This document shows positions 45,146 through 54,060 of a stretch of DNA of 64,000 bases, piece by piece. This DNA is from Bacteroidota bacterium (GTDB lineage: Bacteria; Bacteroidota; Bacteroidia; Bacteroidales; Prolixibacteraceae). The DNA lies in contig JAUYMU010000132.1 in the NCBI GenBank assembly GCA_030698405.1, forward strand, positions 43,718 to 107,717, in the 5' to 3' direction. A program made the position numbers and the translations under genes. The notes beneath the pieces are model-generated. The model was not told the DNA's origin. It made no database searches and saw only the letters and a program-made list of their open reading frames with translations. How positions within the stretch are numbered: the stretch's first letter is position 1; each line of letters opens with the position of its first letter.

Positions 45146-45262
45146 GTGGGAATGCGAATCTTCTTTTTCCGGACATCCAAGCCAGCCTTTCTCAAAACCA
45201 AAAATGCCATTTTTGTTAAACTCAATAGTCCCAAAATTAACTCTATTGCTACCTTTACCTCG

Positions 45263-46261
45263 ATGAAACCGAAGATTGACAACTTTGTTTTGGCAATTAT
45301 TGCTGTAATTGCGGTTGCCTATTTTTTCCCTCATTGGGGAAGCAAAGAAAGTACTGTACCTATTGATTTAATTGGAAGCATTGGCATTTCGCTGATTTTC
45401 TTTTTCTACGGATTGAAATTAAGTCCTGAAAAGCTTAGGAATGGTTTGAAGAATTGGAAACTGCACTTTTTGGTTCAGCTCTCAACATTCATTATTTTTC
45501 CGATAATCTTGCTGGTGTTTTATCCATTTATAAAAACCGATGAAGGTCAAACTATTTGGTTATCCTTTTTCTTCCTGGCGGCCTTACCATCAACTGTTTC
45601 TTCCTCTGTAGTTATGGTATCATTGGCAAAAGGAAATATTCCCGCAGCTATTTTCAATGCAAGCATCTCGGGATTGATAGGCATTGTTATTACACCTCTT
45701 TGGATGGGGTTGTTTCTAACCCGGGAAACTGCCGACTTCAATTTGGGAGCGATATACATCAAGCTTCTCACTGAAATACTTATTCCTGTATTACTTGGAT
45801 TGGCAATGCAAAAGTATTGGGGAAAATATGCGCTAAAATACCAAAAGCAGTTGTCCAGCTTCGACAAGTCAATCATCTTACTGATTATTTATAAAAGCTT
45901 TGCGGAATCGTTCGAAGAAAAAGTATTCAGTTCAGTACAAATAACAGATCTTTTGGCCATCGCATTGGCAGTTGTCCTCCTATTCTATTTTGTTTTCTAC
46001 CTGATAGGATTTGTTACAAAAAAATTGCATTTCAGTCTGGAAGACAGCATCACAGCACAATTCTGTGGAACAAAAAAATCACTTGTGCACGGCACCGTTT
46101 TTTCTAAAATATTATTCCCCGGTTCTTATCCGGTTGGATTGGTATTATTGCCATTGATGCTCTTTCACGCTTTGCAAATCTTTATTATAAGTATTATTGC
46201 TTCTAAACTGGCAAAGCGAGACTGCCTAAAAGAAAACAAAGCGGATCGTAAGCAGTTGTAA
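45263..46261 (+). CDS. Bile-acid:sodium-symporter-like carrier (SBF-like)
   Basis: 332 residues from the ATG at 45263, with about nine or ten transmembrane helices and a pattern typical of SBF-like proteins: GISLIFFFYGLKLSPEKLRN, FFLAALPSTVSSSVVMVSLA, GNIPAAIFNASISGLIGI and the C-terminal AQFCGTKKSLVHGTVFSKIL. This branch is widespread in bacteria with unknown substrate, not necessarily bile acids. A longer frame from 45104 would begin inside a terminator hairpin and is rejected. Neighbours do not point to a substrate. Confidence 0.88.
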   Translation: MKPKIDNFVLAIIAVIAVAYFFPHWGSKESTVPIDLIGSIGISLIFFFYGLKLSPEKLRNGLKNWKLHFLVQLSTFIIFPIILLVFYPFIKTDEGQTIWLSFFFLAALPSTVSSSVVMVSLAKGNIPAAIFNASISGLIGIVITPLWMGLFLTRETADFNLGAIYIKLLTEILIPVLLGLAMQKYWGKYALKYQKQLSSFDKSIILLIIYKSFAESFEEKVFSSVQITDLLAIALAVVLLFYFVFYLIGFVTKKLHFSLEDSITAQFCGTKKSLVHGTVFSKILFPGSYPVGLVLLPLMLFHALQIFIISIIASKLAKRDCLKENKADRKQL

Positions 46262-46465
46262 AAGAATTATCCGGTAATGGGATCTTACAATTTGATCTTA
46301 TAGTCTTCACCATGAGTAAATAAGATTTGAGCTCGGGATACCAAGATTTAAAATTCGAACGGTAAAAATCATGCATTTTCGATGCACCCTTAACCGCTAA
46401 ATTGCAGCCTATTCGTTCGTTTTCGCAACAATACGCCCCGTTGTTGGTTTCATTCAGTATAGAAA
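46262..46465. other. Intergenic region before the His-rich protein gene
   Basis: About 200 bases with no gene or repeat. TAAATTGC near 46400 resembles the Bacteroidota -7 box TAnnTTTG but with two mismatches, so no promoter is claimed. Confidence 0.35.
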
Positions 46466-46825
46466 ATGAAAAGATCGCGCAGACATATCAACATACTGGC
46501 ACTGCTCCTGATTCCGGTTTATTTGCTGGTACTGGCGAGCTGGGTGAAAAACAGGCACACGCACGTGTTGCCCAATGGAACAATCATTACCCATTCGCAC
46601 CCGTTTACCGATGCCGAAACCGGCTTTCCGGTGAAGCACGGGCACACACAAAATCAAATCCTGTTTCTTCAACTTTTTTCTTTCGACTTTTTCGAGTCTT
46701 CTCCTGAAGTATTTATTGCAGAAGAATTCAGCAATTTCCGTAGTGAAACCAATACTGTTTATACCGCTCAAATTTCAATATCCTTCAGGACAACAGCCTT
46801 TCTCCGGGGTCCTCCTGAAGTGTAA
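46466..46825 (+). CDS. Small membrane-anchored His-rich protein
   Basis: 119 residues. One N-terminal membrane helix (INILALLLIPVYLLVLASWV) precedes a short histidine-rich segment (KNRHTHVLPNGTIITHSHPF, then VKHGHTQ) with seven His in about 35 residues, likely facing the periplasm. The C-terminal half is Phe- and Ser-rich and unrecognised. His clusters of this kind bind zinc, copper, cobalt or nickel. It lies 226 bases upstream of a TonB-dependent receptor on the same strand, with a repeat element between them, so the pair may serve metal or metal-complex uptake; this is inference. Confidence 0.7.
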   Translation: MKRSRRHINILALLLIPVYLLVLASWVKNRHTHVLPNGTIITHSHPFTDAETGFPVKHGHTQNQILFLQLFSFDFFESSPEVFIAEEFSNFRSETNTVYTAQISISFRTTAFLRGPPEV

Positions 46826-46882
46826 AAGAATCCACCCATACCAAAATCAGCCTGGGAAACAAATTATTGTTGTATTCAATAA

Positions 46883-46971
46883 TTAACTCACCCCCAAGTC
46901 CGCAAGCGGCCTTCCCCCTCTCTTTTAAAAAGAGAGGGGAAAAGCATCGCAGATGCGACGGGGTGAGTTAA
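46883..46971. repeat. Interspersed palindromic repeat (CACCCC/GGGGTG)
   Basis: Outer arms TTAACTCACCCC/GGGGTGAGTTAA (46883-46894 and 46960-46971) enclose a hairpin CCCCTCTC/GAGAGGGG and a small GCATCGCAGATGC palindrome. It is a close relative of the elements at 5923-6029 and 24930-24963 and sits in the receptor gene's leader. Confidence 0.85.
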
Positions 46972-47051
46972 AATATTTGAACAATTATAAATACAACATA
47001 TACTCATTCCTGGTCCTTAGACCAAAAATTCAAATTAACAATTATAATATC

Positions 47052-49382
47052 ATGAAGATACAATCCATTGCAGTACTAATTGTACTGCTGTTTAATTCCC
47101 TAATTTCAGGAGCCGCCGAGCCTGAAAAAAAGACCGATTCAAACATCTTTGGCGATGTTCAATCGAGCGGTGAGCACATTCCGTTTGTAAGTATATACCT
47201 CGAAGGCACTTCGATCGGAACCTCAACCGACAATACCGGCCATTATACCATGCTCAACCTTCCGGTAGGAAAACACAAGTTGATTGCCAAAACTCTGGGA
47301 TACAAAACGGCGGAAAGAACAATCAATGTGGTATTGGGTCAATCTCAGGAAGTCAATTTTATTCTGGAAGAAGAGCACATGGCACTCAACCAGGTAGTGG
47401 TTACCGGCACAAAAACTTTTAAGCGGCAAACCGAATCGCCGGTAATTGTAAATGTGCTGGGGAGTCAGGCGCTCAACCTTGTTCAGGCGTGCAACATTTC
47501 AGAAGGACTTCGTTTTCAGCCAGGACTGCGCGTCGAAACCGATTGTCAGACTTGTAATTACACCCAGCTCCGTATGAATGGTCTGGGCGGTTCGTATTCC
47601 CAGATTCTGATCAACGGTCGTCCTATTTTTAGTCCGCTTACCGGTCTTTACGGAATGGAGCAAATACCTGCCAACATGGTCGAGCGCATCGAGGTGGTGC
47701 GTGGCGGCGGATCTGCCCTTTATGGTTCGAGCGCTATTGGCGGAACCGTCAACATCATTACCCAAATACCGAAGGAAAGCAGTTACGAATTCAGTACCCT
47801 GACTCAAAGCACCAATGGCGCCGCACAGGATAATATCGTGAACGGAAACCTCACGATGCTCACCAAAAAGCGGACCGCCGGAGCTGCCATCTTTGTAAAC
47901 CGCCGTCACCGCGAAGCATACGATCACAACGGCGATAATTTTTCAGAACTTCCTGAATTGCGAAACAACTCGTTCGGGGCCAACCTGTTTTATAAACCAA
48001 CTTACAACCAGAAGCTTGAAATGAATTTCAGCAGCCTGAACGAATACCGGTATGGCGGCGAAATAACTGATAAACCGGCCTATCTGGCGCAACAATCGGA
48101 AGAACGTACGCACAATGTTTTTATGGGCGGGGTCGATTATCAGTTAAACTTTAATGGAGATAACAGCGCTTTTATTGCCTATTTTGCCGGACAGCAAACC
48201 GACCGCGACCATTATACCGGTATTGTTCCTGATGACGAAGCAGGAAGGAACATTCATGTAAACAAACCTCCCTATGGAACGACCGAAAACGTTACGTTGC
48301 AGGGCGGATTGCAAATCAATCACCGTTTTCAGGAATTCCTCGGCGGAACAAATGTGTTAACTTTTGGGGGCGAATTTGTTTTCGACGATGTGCTCGATAC
48401 CATTCCGGCCTATAATTACGCGATCAATCAGCAAACCAAAAACTTCGGCTTTTTTGCCCAAAGCGACTGGGAAGTCAGGCCAAAACTGACATTCCTTGCA
48501 GGCGTTCGCGCCGACAAACACAACCTGGTTGACAAGGTTATTGTCAGCCCGAGGTTTTCGCTGTTATCGCGTCATTTAACCAATACACAGTTTCGCCTCA
48601 CCTGGGGAACCGGCTTCCGTGCACCCCAATCGTTCGACACCGATATGCACATTGCTTTTGCCGGAGGGGGCGTTTCGCGCATTACACTCGATCCTAATTT
48701 AAAAGAAGAGCGTTCGAACAGTTTCAGCGGATCGGTAAATTACGATCGGCCAACTGAAAAATTTATTCTTGGTTTTACCCTTGAAGGTTTTTATACCCAT
48801 TTGAAAGACGTGTTTTATTTGCAGCCAATTGGATCCGATGAGTTTGGCGACCGATTCGAAAAACGCAACGGTTCGGGTGCAACTGTAAACGGCGGAACCC
48901 TCGAACTGCGCGGAAATTACAACCGTCAGGTTCAGCTGGAAGCCGGAATCACGGTTCAATCGAGTTTGTACGACGATCCGGTTGAAAACATCAAAGGATT
49001 GACGCCAACACGCCGTTTTCTGCGATCGCCCAACGAATATGGCTATTTCACCTTGTCGTTTACGCCAAATGCGAAGTTTAATGCTTCTGTAAGCAGCGTT
49101 TACACCGGCAAAATGCAGGTTGCCCATTTGGCGGGCGCACCCGAACAGCAAACCGACGAGTATATCACTGCTCCATCGTTTACCGAGCTGAATTCAAAGA
49201 TTTCGTACACCTTCAATTTGCCATCGGTCGATTCGGGATTGGAAATATTTGGAGGGGTAAAAAACATCACCAATGCCTACCAGTCTGATTTCGATTCAGG
49301 AAAAAACCGCGACAGCAACTACGTGTATGGTCCCGGTTTACCGCGTTCAATTTATTTTGGCCTGAAGTTGAAATCGTTTTGA
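47052..49382 (+). CDS. TonB-dependent outer-membrane receptor with cysteine-rich plug
   Basis: 776 residues with signal peptide MKIQSIAVLIVLLFNSLISG. In order: carboxypeptidase-regulatory-like domain (about 30-110; SIYLEGTSIGTSTDNTGHYT), TonB-box region near MALNQVVVTGTKTF, plug domain (about 125-240) with QIPANMVERIEVVRGGGSAL and GGTVNIIT, then a 22-strand-type barrel ending YFGLKLKSF. The plug has three cysteines (Cys147, Cys165, Cys168 in DCQTCNYTQLRMNGL), a signature of a Bacteroidota subgroup of siderophore/cobalamin-type receptors. It is not a SusC and has no SusD partner. With the His-rich protein upstream, a metal or metal complex is the likely cargo. An ATG at 46953 would start inside the repeat. 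Confidence 0.92.
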   Translation: MKIQSIAVLIVLLFNSLISGAAEPEKKTDSNIFGDVQSSGEHIPFVSIYLEGTSIGTSTDNTGHYTMLNLPVGKHKLIAKTLGYKTAERTINVVLGQSQEVNFILEEEHMALNQVVVTGTKTFKRQTESPVIVNVLGSQALNLVQACNISEGLRFQPGLRVETDCQTCNYTQLRMNGLGGSYSQILINGRPIFSPLTGLYGMEQIPANMVERIEVVRGGGSALYGSSAIGGTVNIITQIPKESSYEFSTLTQSTNGAAQDNIVNGNLTMLTKKRTAGAAIFVNRRHREAYDHNGDNFSELPELRNNSFGANLFYKPTYNQKLEMNFSSLNEYRYGGEITDKPAYLAQQSEERTHNVFMGGVDYQLNFNGDNSAFIAYFAGQQTDRDHYTGIVPDDEAGRNIHVNKPPYGTTENVTLQGGLQINHRFQEFLGGTNVLTFGGEFVFDDVLDTIPAYNYAINQQTKNFGFFAQSDWEVRPKLTFLAGVRADKHNLVDKVIVSPRFSLLSRHLTNTQFRLTWGTGFRAPQSFDTDMHIAFAGGGVSRITLDPNLKEERSNSFSGSVNYDRPTEKFILGFTLEGFYTHLKDVFYLQPIGSDEFGDRFEKRNGSGATVNGGTLELRGNYNRQVQLEAGITVQSSLYDDPVENIKGLTPTRRFLRSPNEYGYFTLSFTPNAKFNASVSSVYTGKMQVAHLAGAPEQQTDEYITAPSFTELNSKISYTFNLPSVDSGLEIFGGVKNITNAYQSDFDSGKNRDSNYVYGPGLPRSIYFGLKLKSF

Positions 49383-49467
49383 GGAACGATTGATAAATAT
49401 TGATGAATTCATAGGTTTATGCAAAAAAATCACTTTTAAAAATAATAACCACAGAGTGGTTGAATTT

Positions 49468-49615
49468 GAATAGCCCCGGGTAAAACCCGGTTAAAAAGGC
49501 CAAATAGATAGAGGTAACCCTGTAAGGGTTGAATATTACATATAAACATATTCAACCCTTGCAGGGTTGCTGTTGGTCACCGCATTTTTACCCCGGATTA
49601 CATCCGGAGCTATTC
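49468..49615. repeat. Nested inverted repeat, MITE-like
   Basis: Outer arms GAATAGCCCCGG (49468-49479) and CCGGAGCTATTC (49604-49615) match at 11 of 12 positions inverted. Inside, AACCCTGTAAGGGTTGAATA and its inverted counterpart ATATTCAACCCTTGCAGGGT form a second pair of arms (about 49516-49568). It lies in the 350-base gap before 49733; the rest of the gap holds nothing recognised. A related CCCGGGGT/ACCCCGGG element is at 57190-57250. Confidence 0.8.
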
Positions 49616-49732
49616 ACATTAAATCCCTTCAGGATTCACCAAAAAGAACTCCCCCGAATTCCTTACCACTTGAAAGGCCGTAAAATAATGTTACTTTTGC
49701 CTGCGTTTTAAGAATTCTAAAACTCAGGGACA

Positions 49733-50650
49733 ATGGATGAATTTGGGAAAAAGAAAGGCGGCTTTTCACTTGGTGAGACCGATAAGGAGAGAAGAAATAA
49801 CCTGATCATTATTTTTCTGTCGGTTGTGTTGCTGGCAGTGGTGGTGGTTTTCTTTGTTCAGCACAGCGAAAACAAGAAGATATTAAATGCATTGAATCAG
49901 GAGAAAGTTTCGATTCAAACCGAACTGAACTCGATGATGACCAATTACGATTCGATTCATACCAACAACGAAACCCTTCAGACGGAATTATCGTTTGCGC
50001 AAACCAAAGTGAAAGATTTACTCCTCGAAGTTGGACAGGTGAAAAAGGTAAGCTACGATGAGATTGCCAGATACCGTCAGGAGGTAACTACATTGCGCAC
50101 GATCATGAAAAATTACATCATTCAGGTCGATTCGCTCAATCGCCGAAATGAATTGCTGATGGCCGAAAACGTTCAGGTAAAGGAAGAATTTGCCCAGTCT
50201 GAATCAAAAAATCAGCAGCTGGTAGTTGAGAAGGATCGTCTTCAGGAGAAAATAAAAATGGCTGCCCAGCTTGAAGTTACCGATTTGATGGGCGTAGGTA
50301 TAAACGACCGGGGCAAGGAAGCTGAAAGTGCAAGACGTGCCGTGCAAATCAGGGTGAGTTTTGTGATCAGCAAAAACGTTACTGCACCTCGTGGAAACAA
50401 AGTAATTTATGTGCGCATTCAAAAACCCAATCAGGTTTTGTTCCAGAAATCGGCCGGTGATGTGTTTGCATTCGAAGACCTGAAAATCCCATACTCAGCC
50501 AAGCGCGAGGTAACCTACGAAGGAAATTCGTTGCCCGTAAATATTTTCTGGGACAACGAAGGAGCCGAATTCCTGCCCGGCGAATACACCATCGACATTT
50601 TTGCCGATGGAAGCAACATCGGAACCACCAAGTTTATGATGAAAAGATAG
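49733..50650 (+). CDS. Membrane-anchored coiled-coil protein of unknown function
   Basis: 305 residues. A short cytoplasmic start, one transmembrane helix at about 23-43 (NLIIIFLSVVLLAVVVVFFV), then a long coiled coil at about 45-185 (ENKKILNALNQEKVSIQTEL and similar heptads). A beta-rich C-terminal domain at about 200-305 ends VNIFWDNEGAEFLPGEYTID and IGTTKFMMKR. This layout is conserved in Bacteroidota without known function and suggests a periplasmic spacer or scaffold. It is a single gene on the plus strand. Confidence 0.75.
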   Translation: MDEFGKKKGGFSLGETDKERRNNLIIIFLSVVLLAVVVVFFVQHSENKKILNALNQEKVSIQTELNSMMTNYDSIHTNNETLQTELSFAQTKVKDLLLEVGQVKKVSYDEIARYRQEVTTLRTIMKNYIIQVDSLNRRNELLMAENVQVKEEFAQSESKNQQLVVEKDRLQEKIKMAAQLEVTDLMGVGINDRGKEAESARRAVQIRVSFVISKNVTAPRGNKVIYVRIQKPNQVLFQKSAGDVFAFEDLKIPYSAKREVTYEGNSLPVNIFWDNEGAEFLPGEYTIDIFADGSNIGTTKFMMKR

Positions 50651-50724
50651 GAAAGTATACAGTCGCAATGTTCAGTCGCAGTTTGCAACCCTGAACACTG
50701 AGACTGAACACTGAACACTTTTCA
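50651..50724. repeat. TGTTCAGTCGCAG-type short repeat
   Basis: The gap holds ATGTTCAGTCGCAGTTTGCA and then CTGAACACTGAGACTGAACA, short direct and inverted copies of TGTTCAG. A related fragment, CAGTGTTCAATCGCAGTTGC, follows the HcpR-like gene at 59104. Confidence 0.5.
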
Positions 50725-51333
50725 TTAAACGAAACTCATCATTTTACTCAAATACTTCCCGATAATATCAAATTCAAGGTTAACTGTTGTGCCTACTTCA
50801 AAAGTGTGGAAATTGGTTTCGTGGTAGGTGTATGGAATAATGGCCACCTGAAATGAATTGTCTTTCGAGTTCACCACTGTCAGGCTGACACCGTTTACAG
50901 TCACCGAACCCTTTTCAACCGTCATGTAACCCTTTCTGGCCATTTCCTTGTCGAACAGATACTCGAAAGTGAAATACCAGCTTCCGTCAGCTTCTTCAAC
51001 ACTGGTGCAGGTTGCAGTCTGATCAACATGCCCTTGAACAATGTGACCGTCCAAACGGCCATTCATCATCATGCTGCGTTCCAGATTTACTTTGCTTCCT
51101 GAAACCAGTTTGCCCAGATTGGTTTTCAGCAAAGTTTCCTTGATGGCAGTTACGGTATAGGTTTTTGCCTCGCGGTCGATTTTTACAACTGTCAGGCAAA
51201 CGCCGTTGTGCGAAAGGCTCTGATCAATTTTCAATTCATCAACAAATGAGCAGGTGAGGGTAAAATGTACATTTTCCTGATCTTTTTCAATGGCAATCAC
51301 TTTGCCGGCTTCTTCTACTATTCCTGAAAACAT
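50725..51333 (-). CDS. ribE: Riboflavin synthase, alpha chain
   Basis: 202-residue cytoplasmic enzyme that dismutates two 6,7-dimethyl-8-ribityllumazines to riboflavin. It starts with the invariant MFSGIVEE. It has two homologous lumazine-binding barrels: about 1-97 (HNGVCLTVVKIDR, NLERSMMMNGRLDGHIVQGH, VDQTATC) and 98-202 (KGSVTVNGVSLTVV, IPYTYHETNF). Length is normal. It is a single gene here, with no other riboflavin gene or FMN riboswitch in the window. Confidence 0.97.
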   Translation of the reverse strand: MFSGIVEEAGKVIAIEKDQENVHFTLTCSFVDELKIDQSLSHNGVCLTVVKIDREAKTYTVTAIKETLLKTNLGKLVSGSKVNLERSMMMNGRLDGHIVQGHVDQTATCTSVEEADGSWYFTFEYLFDKEMARKGYMTVEKGSVTVNGVSLTVVNSKDNSFQVAIIPYTYHETNFHTFEVGTTVNLEFDIIGKYLSKMMSFV

Positions 51334-51436
51334 AATGGGTTGGTTTTAAATTTTGCTACGAAGTTACAAGTTTTGGATGGAGTGGCAAATTGAAATAAAA
51401 AAAGTCAGGGCTTTGCTTAATATGAAACCCGATCCA

Positions 51437-51474
51437 CAAAAAAGTCCGGGCTTCACTTGGAGTGAAACCCGGAC
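51437..51474 (-). terminator. Terminator of the padR-pspC operon
   Basis: Stem GTCCGGG/CCCGGAC (51444-51450 and 51468-51474) with inner pairs TTCAC/GTGAA around TTGGA. On the minus strand it is followed by six T. A degenerate copy (GTCAGGGCTTTGC, then TGAAACCC) lies at about 51405-51430, also with an A run before it. Confidence 0.85.
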
Positions 51475-51491
51475 CATCCTGACTCTTGAGA

Positions 51492-53102
51492 TTAAAGCTT
51501 TGGAATAGAATCGTTCAATGCCAGTCCATTGGCAGTCATGATCCATTTTTTGCCGACCATATCGCCATCCCACATGTTATTTACATTCTCGATGTCGTAA
51601 ATGATCGACTTCATCTTTTCATTCATGAAAATCGATTTTCCTTCCGGAACTTTCAGAATCATTGTTACTTCCTGCTGGCGCCATTTCGCATTTTCTTTCA
51701 GGAAATAATACGGATCGAGCAGTAGAGTTGAATCTTTTTGTGTGAAATTATAGTCGATCTGTTCAACATTCAGTTGGGCATCTTCGGTGTTACTTCCGCG
51801 TGCACGTTTCTTAATCTGAAGCAAAAACTCACCAGACGTGCTTTTTTCGATGGTAAAACGCGGATGTCCGAGCAGTTTTTCTTTACCGTTCACTTCTGCA
51901 ATTTTCATACGGTCGAGCGAAATATGATCCTCAATCAGCGACTCATACAAATCATCGTTCATTTCCAGATACAAGGTTTTACATTGGTTGCATTCAACGT
52001 TTTGGGTAACTGTCTGGCTGGTTTGTTTCGAAAAATTTTCGGCCTGACTTACACCTACAACAATCAATGTTATCAAAGCCAGCAACCATACGGCAAAAGT
52101 TCCCAAACCGATCAGTTTATTATTGGTTTTGTACCTGAACAATAGTTTTGTACCGATAAAAAGTAAAATCAGAATCGGAATACCAATCAGGATCGAAATT
52201 GCGATCATTGAGGTTGTATAAGCGCCGGGACTTACAAAGTGGTTGATTATATTGGCCATATTGATGTTTGTATCCCATCCGAAGTTCCATGGGCCACCTT
52301 GCAGAAATGAATGTCCGACTGCCAGTGAAGTTACAAACATGATCAAAGTTACAATTCCACCGATGAGCAACGCGGCGCCAAACAGCAGCACAACAACACG
52401 AAGCACCACCCGAAGAACACTGCCCACCACATCGCCAAAACGATCCATGCGGGTAATACCTTTTTCGTACGATGCCGAATTCCTGAAACGGTTATAGCTT
52501 TCGCCAATCTCAGTTACCTCTTCCTTAATTGATTTTTCGATATTTGAAACCGTGGCTTCTTTTCCGCGCATTTCCAGCCGCTGAGCGGTAGTTTTAGCTT
52601 TCGGAACTACAATCCAGAGAATAATGTAAATGAGAAATGAAGCTCCTACTCCCAGGAAGAACAGTACCACAAAAATTACACGTAGTATAACCGGATCGAT
52701 ATTAAAATAGGCGCCCAGACCGGAGCAAACTCCGCCGATTACACGGTTATCGCCATCGCGGTACAGGCGTCGGCGTTTTTTCTGTTCGCTATCCTGAAAC
52801 GCACTTTCTGCCTGAGTTTTTGCTGAAGTTTCTTCTTCCGAATCCATAAAATCTTCCGGTTTACCCATTCGGGCGATCACCTCGTCAACCATCTCGTTGG
52901 TAACTACTTCAACTTTGTTGCCGGTCTTTTCAATAAAGAGTTCTGCAATACGGGCTTCAATATCCTGAAGTATTTCCTGGCCTTCAATAGCAGTTCCAAA
53001 ATGTCGGTTCAACAATTGTAAATATTTCTGGAGTTTTTCGAACGCATCATCGTCGATGTGAAAAACGCTCCCGCTTATGTTGATTGTAAATGTCTTTTTC
53101 AT
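51492..53102 (-). CDS. PspC-domain membrane protein
   Basis: 536 residues. N-terminal domain (about 1-110, MKKTFTINISGSVFHIDDDA), then a PspC domain (about 110-170; RLYRDGDNRVIGGVCSGLGA, YFNIDPVILRVIFVV) with its first membrane helix. Several further helices form a multi-pass region (about 140-380), and a C-terminal extracytoplasmic domain of about 150 residues contains QCKTLYLEMNDDLYESLIED. Related proteins respond to envelope stress. It lies 40 bases downstream of the PadR gene on the same strand, so PadR probably regulates the pair. Confidence 0.9.
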   Translation of the reverse strand: MKKTFTINISGSVFHIDDDAFEKLQKYLQLLNRHFGTAIEGQEILQDIEARIAELFIEKTGNKVEVVTNEMVDEVIARMGKPEDFMDSEEETSAKTQAESAFQDSEQKKRRRLYRDGDNRVIGGVCSGLGAYFNIDPVILRVIFVVLFFLGVGASFLIYIILWIVVPKAKTTAQRLEMRGKEATVSNIEKSIKEEVTEIGESYNRFRNSASYEKGITRMDRFGDVVGSVLRVVLRVVVLLFGAALLIGGIVTLIMFVTSLAVGHSFLQGGPWNFGWDTNINMANIINHFVSPGAYTTSMIAISILIGIPILILLFIGTKLLFRYKTNNKLIGLGTFAVWLLALITLIVVGVSQAENFSKQTSQTVTQNVECNQCKTLYLEMNDDLYESLIEDHISLDRMKIAEVNGKEKLLGHPRFTIEKSTSGEFLLQIKKRARGSNTEDAQLNVEQIDYNFTQKDSTLLLDPYYFLKENAKWRQQEVTMILKVPEGKSIFMNEKMKSIIYDIENVNNMWDGDMVGKKWIMTANGLALNDSIPKL

Positions 53103-53142
53103 TTCGTTTATATTTTTCCGTTTTATTTATACTGAAAATGAC

Positions 53143-53472
53143 CTATTTATGTTCCTTGATCATTCTGACTGCCTCTACCAGCTCGTCCCATGAAGCGCCC
53201 ATTTCATTCAGAAAAAACCGACCTTCCTCTGTAAGTTCGTAATATTTACGCGGGGGGCCCTGGGTCGATTCTTCCCACTTGTACGACAGCAACCCGTCGT
53301 TCTTCAGCCGGGTAAGCAGCGGATAAAGTGTTCCTTCCACCACAATCATTTTAGAGCTTTTCAATTCCTCGATGATATCGCTTGCATACAAAGGTTTACC
53401 GTCGATTACCAGCAAAATGCAGTATTCGAGCACCCCTTTGCGCATTTGAGCTTTTGTATTGTTCAGATCCAT
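53143..53472 (-). CDS. PadR-family transcriptional regulator
   Basis: 109-residue winged-helix repressor of the small PadR type (family motifs MRKGVLEYCILLVIDGKPLY, EGTLYPLLTRLKNDGLLSYK, PPRKYYELTEEG). It is cytoplasmic. It sits at the head of an operon with a PspC membrane protein, a pairing repeated in many Bacteroidota, and probably represses its own operon; the inducing signal is unknown. Start ATG at 53470-53472. Confidence 0.95.
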   Translation of the reverse strand: MDLNNTKAQMRKGVLEYCILLVIDGKPLYASDIIEELKSSKMIVVEGTLYPLLTRLKNDGLLSYKWEESTQGPPRKYYELTEEGRFFLNEMGASWDELVEAVRMIKEHK

Positions 53473-54060
53473 TGTTTTTCCTCCTTAAAATTAATTGTTT
53501 TCATGGCTTTGAGTTTTGTTTCTGTTTTTCTGTTTTCTGTTTTTGTTTTCTGAACACGTTTGCTTGTTTTCTAATCTTTGTTTTCTTGTTTTTCTGTTGG
53601 TAAGACGAACGCTTTTTGGTTTCGTTACATTTGCAAGGAACTTTTTTAAAACCTTTACCTTCTCTTACCTTGTTATTGGCTTTACAAACATACAACATTT
53701 AAATGGTTCTATGTAACACAAAGTACTAAAATTTTTGATATTTTTTGAAAATATTTTTTAGTGCATTGATATATAGTGTGATAATGATATAGATATTTTT
53801 CGTCCTGAAGGAAAAGTTTTGAAAAATGTCTTTCGATATTGAGATATGGAACGATTAAGCCCTTGAAAAAAGATCCGGAGATAGTCAGGGCTTCACCCAA
53901 AGTGAAACCCTGACTGGTGAACCAAGATTAAATTGTTAAAATCAACTATCGGTCAAACCAGTTTCCCGTCTGTCAGTTTTTTATTTATCTACTTTTGCCA
54001 CCGTTTGGGTTATTCAGCAAAAAATGCAAGGAGCAACCAAATAGTACACAGGAAAATATC
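53473..54060. other. Gene-free AT-rich region between padR and the MFS gene
   Basis: About 590 bases with no supported gene. The 53516-53605 stretch is T-rich, low-complexity sequence on the plus strand (runs of TTTTCTG/TTTTGTT), in the leader of padR. Open frames across it (53382-53716) are compositional artefacts. The only structured element is the hairpin at 53883-53915. Confidence 0.6.
53883..53915. repeat. Hairpin with CTTCAC-n5-GTGAAA core
   Basis: AGTCAGGG/CCCTGACT (53883-53890 and 53908-53915) with inner TTCAC/GTGAA pairs. The core is identical to that in the 51444-51474 terminator, but there is no T run on either side. Confidence 0.75.

Noticed and set aside
45104..45262. Upstream start for the SBF-like carrier at 45104
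   Set aside because: It lies inside a strong terminator hairpin; the ATG at 45263 gives the family-like start MKPKIDNF.
53382..53716. Hydrophobic small proteins in the 53.4-53.7 kb region
   Set aside because: They come from T-rich low-complexity DNA and the padR antisense strand, without start signals or family features.
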